From contig JBNKRZ010000037.1 of the NCBI GenBank assembly GCA_050297015.1, positions 33,984-97,983 on the forward strand: a stretch of 64,000 bases of DNA, written 5' to 3'. The position numbers and the translations under genes were made by a program. The notes under the pieces were generated by a model that did no database searches, was not told the origin of the DNA, and saw only the letters and a program-made list of their open reading frames with translations. This DNA comes from JACKJA01 sp050297015. Lineage in GTDB: Bacteria > Pseudomonadota > Alphaproteobacteria > Micavibrionales > Micavibrionaceae. How positions within the stretch are numbered: position 1 is the stretch's first letter; every line of letters begins with the position of its first letter. Shown one piece after another: positions 61,586 to 64,000 of this stretch.

Positions 61586-63874
61586 ATGGCGGCAGCAGAA
61601 GAAGACGTAAGGGAAATCATCGAGAACCAACAACGCGCCGGATTGGAAGTAGGCTATCCGGAGGGAAGCTCTGCGCCAACGGAAACGGCCCAAAGACGCC
61701 GCCAGCGCCAATGGCAAAACTGGAATCACGACGAAGACCCGGAAGAGCTAACAACCCTGCGCCGCGCTCTGCAGAAAGCCTTCCAAGAAGACAGGCTTTT
61801 TGAAACGGAAGAAAACCGCACTTACTTCCCGTGGCTGGCCGCATACCTCAAACCGCAAGACGACTGGGAAGCGCTGCCTGACGGCGCGCCGATACGCTTT
61901 GAAAGCCGAATCTCCCCCGATGACACAACCGTGATCGAGGGGCACTACACAATCACGCATAATGAAGCGCAAGATCTGATCGAATTCACAGACGCCGACG
62001 AACAATTCCAAGCGCGCGATGCCTTTAAAATGGCCATGCTCGCGAGCCTCAACCCGGCCATGCGCAACGCGCCTATTAAGCTGCGCGGGAACGAACAGGA
62101 ACGCGCCCTGCTCTATTTCGCTTGCGAGAAACTGGGGCTAGAGACAGCCCCGGAAACACGCCCCGATGAAGACCTTCTGAATCAATACCGGCCCGCATGG
62201 GATGGCTACCTAGCCAGCGACGAGGCACCCGTTGCCGATGAAAGCTTCGCCCGCGGTGATGCACTGACCTATGGTGTTCCTCAGGAAGAACCGGAGATAG
62301 CCGAAGAGCCTGATGATACGCCTCAAGAACCGGACGTTCCTGAGAGAGAAGATGTAGACATATCCGACCTCGCAACCATCGGGGATGAGCCCGAGCCTGA
62401 GCCTGAGCCTGAGCCTAAAACAGACATCGTGACAGAGGAAGAACCGGACGGCGTACCGAAAGCCTTTTCTGACGACCCCTATGCCGAAAATGATCTGCAC
62501 ATTAATATTTCCGACGACGACGTACCGGACGCTGTCACACAAAACGGCTGGGAAGAGGAAGACCTTGAAATAGATACTAAAGACGAGGCACCTGAAATTG
62601 AAACACTGAGACCTGAAGAAAGCGCTGCAAAAAGCACCGAACCGGCGAACACCCCTGATATTATTGACGCTGATTTTAAAGAGCTTCCAAAGGATAGCGA
62701 CCTTCCCCCTCTCTACAAAATAAGGCTGTTAGACACGCCGCTGCCGCCCACAGCGGAAATCTTTCTCGCTAAAAGTGACGTAACACCGGAGACATACCGC
62801 GCTATTGAATCGAAAATTCTGGCAGAACTCTCACAACATGAACCCTATCTGGCTATTCAGCCCAAGCTTCTGCAAAAGTTGGATGAAAACCTTTCTGAAG
62901 ATCAAGCAAAAGCCATTGCACATCTCATCAACACATACGGCACATGGCCAGAAAGACTCCCAACTGCGTCAGCTAACGACTCCGACACTACCATTTACCT
63001 GCCGCACACGGATGAGAATGGCGATATTATTCCCCCTGCCAAGGATAAAAGCGGGGCGGATAACGATGAAACCATAGAAGATCTCCTCGGCGAAGACCTA
63101 GTGCCGCCGGACTTCGATCCAGACAAAGACTATGAGAAAGAGTTAAACGAAGCTCTCGACCTTACGAATGAGCCGAATAAGCCGAATAATGAGCCGAAAG
63201 AGGCACCGCCTGTTAATACGCAGGAAGCATCCGCATCGTTTCAAAGCGCTTCACCGCCTTCATCTTCACAACCGGCCAAAACACGGCCCGAAGAAAGAAA
63301 GGTACGTCAAGACGTATATGATGACGTCGTCTCCAGCCTTGCCACTCGCCCTGCGGGATCACAACTTACCGTAAAAGAACTTGTTAGGACTTATGCCGAC
63401 AAAGGTGTTGGAACAGGCATAGCCGAGGCCATTTTGGAAACGTTGGCTAAAGACGGCCTTCTGGAGCAAAAAGAACCGGAACCCGGCCACAAACTTAATT
63501 ACGTGGTCGCGCCAGACGCCGCCGCCAAAGAAGCACCTGAAAGGCCTTCCGAACCTGAAGGCGATGATTTTGCAAATGCCTTTGAAACGGCCAACGAGAC
63601 AAAGGAAATTAACGAAGATGCCATTCCTTTGCTAGATGACCTTATCAAAAAAGGAACAAGTCCCTTCGATACCGTTCAATCCTTCCTAAGGATCAAGGAC
63701 AACACAACAACGGAAGAATTCAATGCTCTCTGCAAAGACAATGGAATGAACGCCGAACAAACAAAAGAGCTTTTAGATTCCTTCAAAAACGCAGGAGTCC
63801 TCAAGAAGAGCATAACAAAGCGACTTAGCATCAATCATGGTAAATTAGATACATATAATATGTCCGCCCCCTAG
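61586..63874 (+). CDS. Long acidic protein of unknown function
   Basis: 762 residues, not recognised. The first 190 form a folded part with FPWLAAYLKPQDDWEALPDG, IEGHYTITHNEAQDLIEF, DEQFQARDAFKMAMLASLNP and APIKLRGNEQERALLYFACE; the last resembles relaxase-associated polyvalent domains that read I-x-V/L-x-G-x-x-E-R. Residues about 235-365 are very acidic with repeated EP pairs and probably disordered. Then comes a helical domain (EIFLAKSDVTPETYRAIESK), more acidic linker and two C-terminal modules that look like winged helices (VYDDVVSSLATRPAG, ELVRTYADKGVGTGIAEAIL; and TVQSFLRIKDNTTTEEFNAL). No signal peptide. It may bind DNA or a protein partner; that is inference. Confidence 0.75.
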   Translation: MAAAEEDVREIIENQQRAGLEVGYPEGSSAPTETAQRRRQRQWQNWNHDEDPEELTTLRRALQKAFQEDRLFETEENRTYFPWLAAYLKPQDDWEALPDGAPIRFESRISPDDTTVIEGHYTITHNEAQDLIEFTDADEQFQARDAFKMAMLASLNPAMRNAPIKLRGNEQERALLYFACEKLGLETAPETRPDEDLLNQYRPAWDGYLASDEAPVADESFARGDALTYGVPQEEPEIAEEPDDTPQEPDVPEREDVDISDLATIGDEPEPEPEPEPKTDIVTEEEPDGVPKAFSDDPYAENDLHINISDDDVPDAVTQNGWEEEDLEIDTKDEAPEIETLRPEESAAKSTEPANTPDIIDADFKELPKDSDLPPLYKIRLLDTPLPPTAEIFLAKSDVTPETYRAIESKILAELSQHEPYLAIQPKLLQKLDENLSEDQAKAIAHLINTYGTWPERLPTASANDSDTTIYLPHTDENGDIIPPAKDKSGADNDETIEDLLGEDLVPPDFDPDKDYEKELNEALDLTNEPNKPNNEPKEAPPVNTQEASASFQSASPPSSSQPAKTRPEERKVRQDVYDDVVSSLATRPAGSQLTVKELVRTYADKGVGTGIAEAILETLAKDGLLEQKEPEPGHKLNYVVAPDAAAKEAPERPSEPEGDDFANAFETANETKEINEDAIPLLDDLIKKGTSPFDTVQSFLRIKDNTTTEEFNALCKDNGMNAEQTKELLDSFKNAGVLKKSITKRLSINHGKLDTYNMSAP

Positions 63875-64000
63875 ATACTGTAGTCACATGTTATGTACAT
63901 TTCTGCGCGGCATCTTTTTGCGTCTGTTCGCTCAAAATGCTTAACCGTAGCTATGGCTATGCTCTGCGCATTTTTCGCGCACATTCATCAAAAACCTGCT
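63875..64000. other. Non-coding window end with repeat-like sequence
   Basis: No gene. The segment contains inexact inverted pieces (GTAGCTATGGCTATGC, TCTGCGCGGCATCTTTTTGCG and TCTGCGCATTTTTCGCGC) that resemble a dispersed intergenic repeat; it is cut by the window edge. Confidence 0.3.

Noticed and set aside
1..64000. CRISPR array or prophage
   Set aside because: No regularly spaced repeats, cas genes, integrase, capsid or tail genes were found on either strand.

Overview
The window is a chromosomal segment of an alphaproteobacterium with about 50% G+C and dense, mostly core gene content. The evidence is gene content and order: a phaC-phaA-phaB cluster divergent from phaR, an ELM1-family protein, trxB next to an LsrB-like LysR gene and an AbcR-like sRNA locus, sdhE-mfd beside recG, yqeY-dnaG-rpoD, a Tat-exported MepK-like peptidase, and large AsmA and PhaR proteins. 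The order (Rhodospirillales- or Micavibrio-like) is a guess. No prophage, CRISPR array, rRNA operon or intact insertion sequence is visible. One tRNA gene is present.

Layout. 0-9 kb, minus strand: folP and folK (folate); a MepK-like endopeptidase and an L,D-transpeptidase (peptidoglycan 3-3 cross-links); ilvD; a polysaccharide deacetylase-like protein; and phosphofructokinase coupled to two membrane PH-domain proteins. 9-14 kb: a DUF465 protein, purE and purK split by an antisense HAD gene, and fumC preceded by a probable unassigned structured RNA. 14-23 kb: a ribbon-helix-helix protein, a decayed reading frame, a giant AsmA protein, a cyclic-nucleotide-binding protein and the PHB cluster. 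23-30 kb: a c-di-GMP phosphodiesterase downstream of two exported proteins that share a domain, all following prfB, which keeps its programmed frameshift. 30-32 kb: a small accessory, AT-richer, gene-poor patch ending at tRNA-Ile2(CAU). 32-43 kb: rpoD, dnaG, yqeY, then carA and carB separated by two small inverted-repeat-bounded cassettes, then greA and an Lrp regulator. 43-54 kb: ELM1, trxB, LysR, an AbcR-like sRNA, patatin, aspartate aminotransferase, two membrane glycolipid/polymer proteins and an AmgK-like kinase carrying a palindromic repeat translated in frame. 54-64 kb: mfd, sdhE, two small cell-envelope proteins, recG and a long acidic protein of unknown function.

The most unusual items are the twin cassettes inside the carAB operon, the repeat exapted into the AmgK-like kinase, the putative structured RNA upstream of fumC, the AbcR-like sRNA next to its expected regulator, and the paired exported proteins beside the EAL protein. 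No wholly new multi-gene system could be shown from sequence alone; the carAB cassettes are the best candidate for something not yet described.
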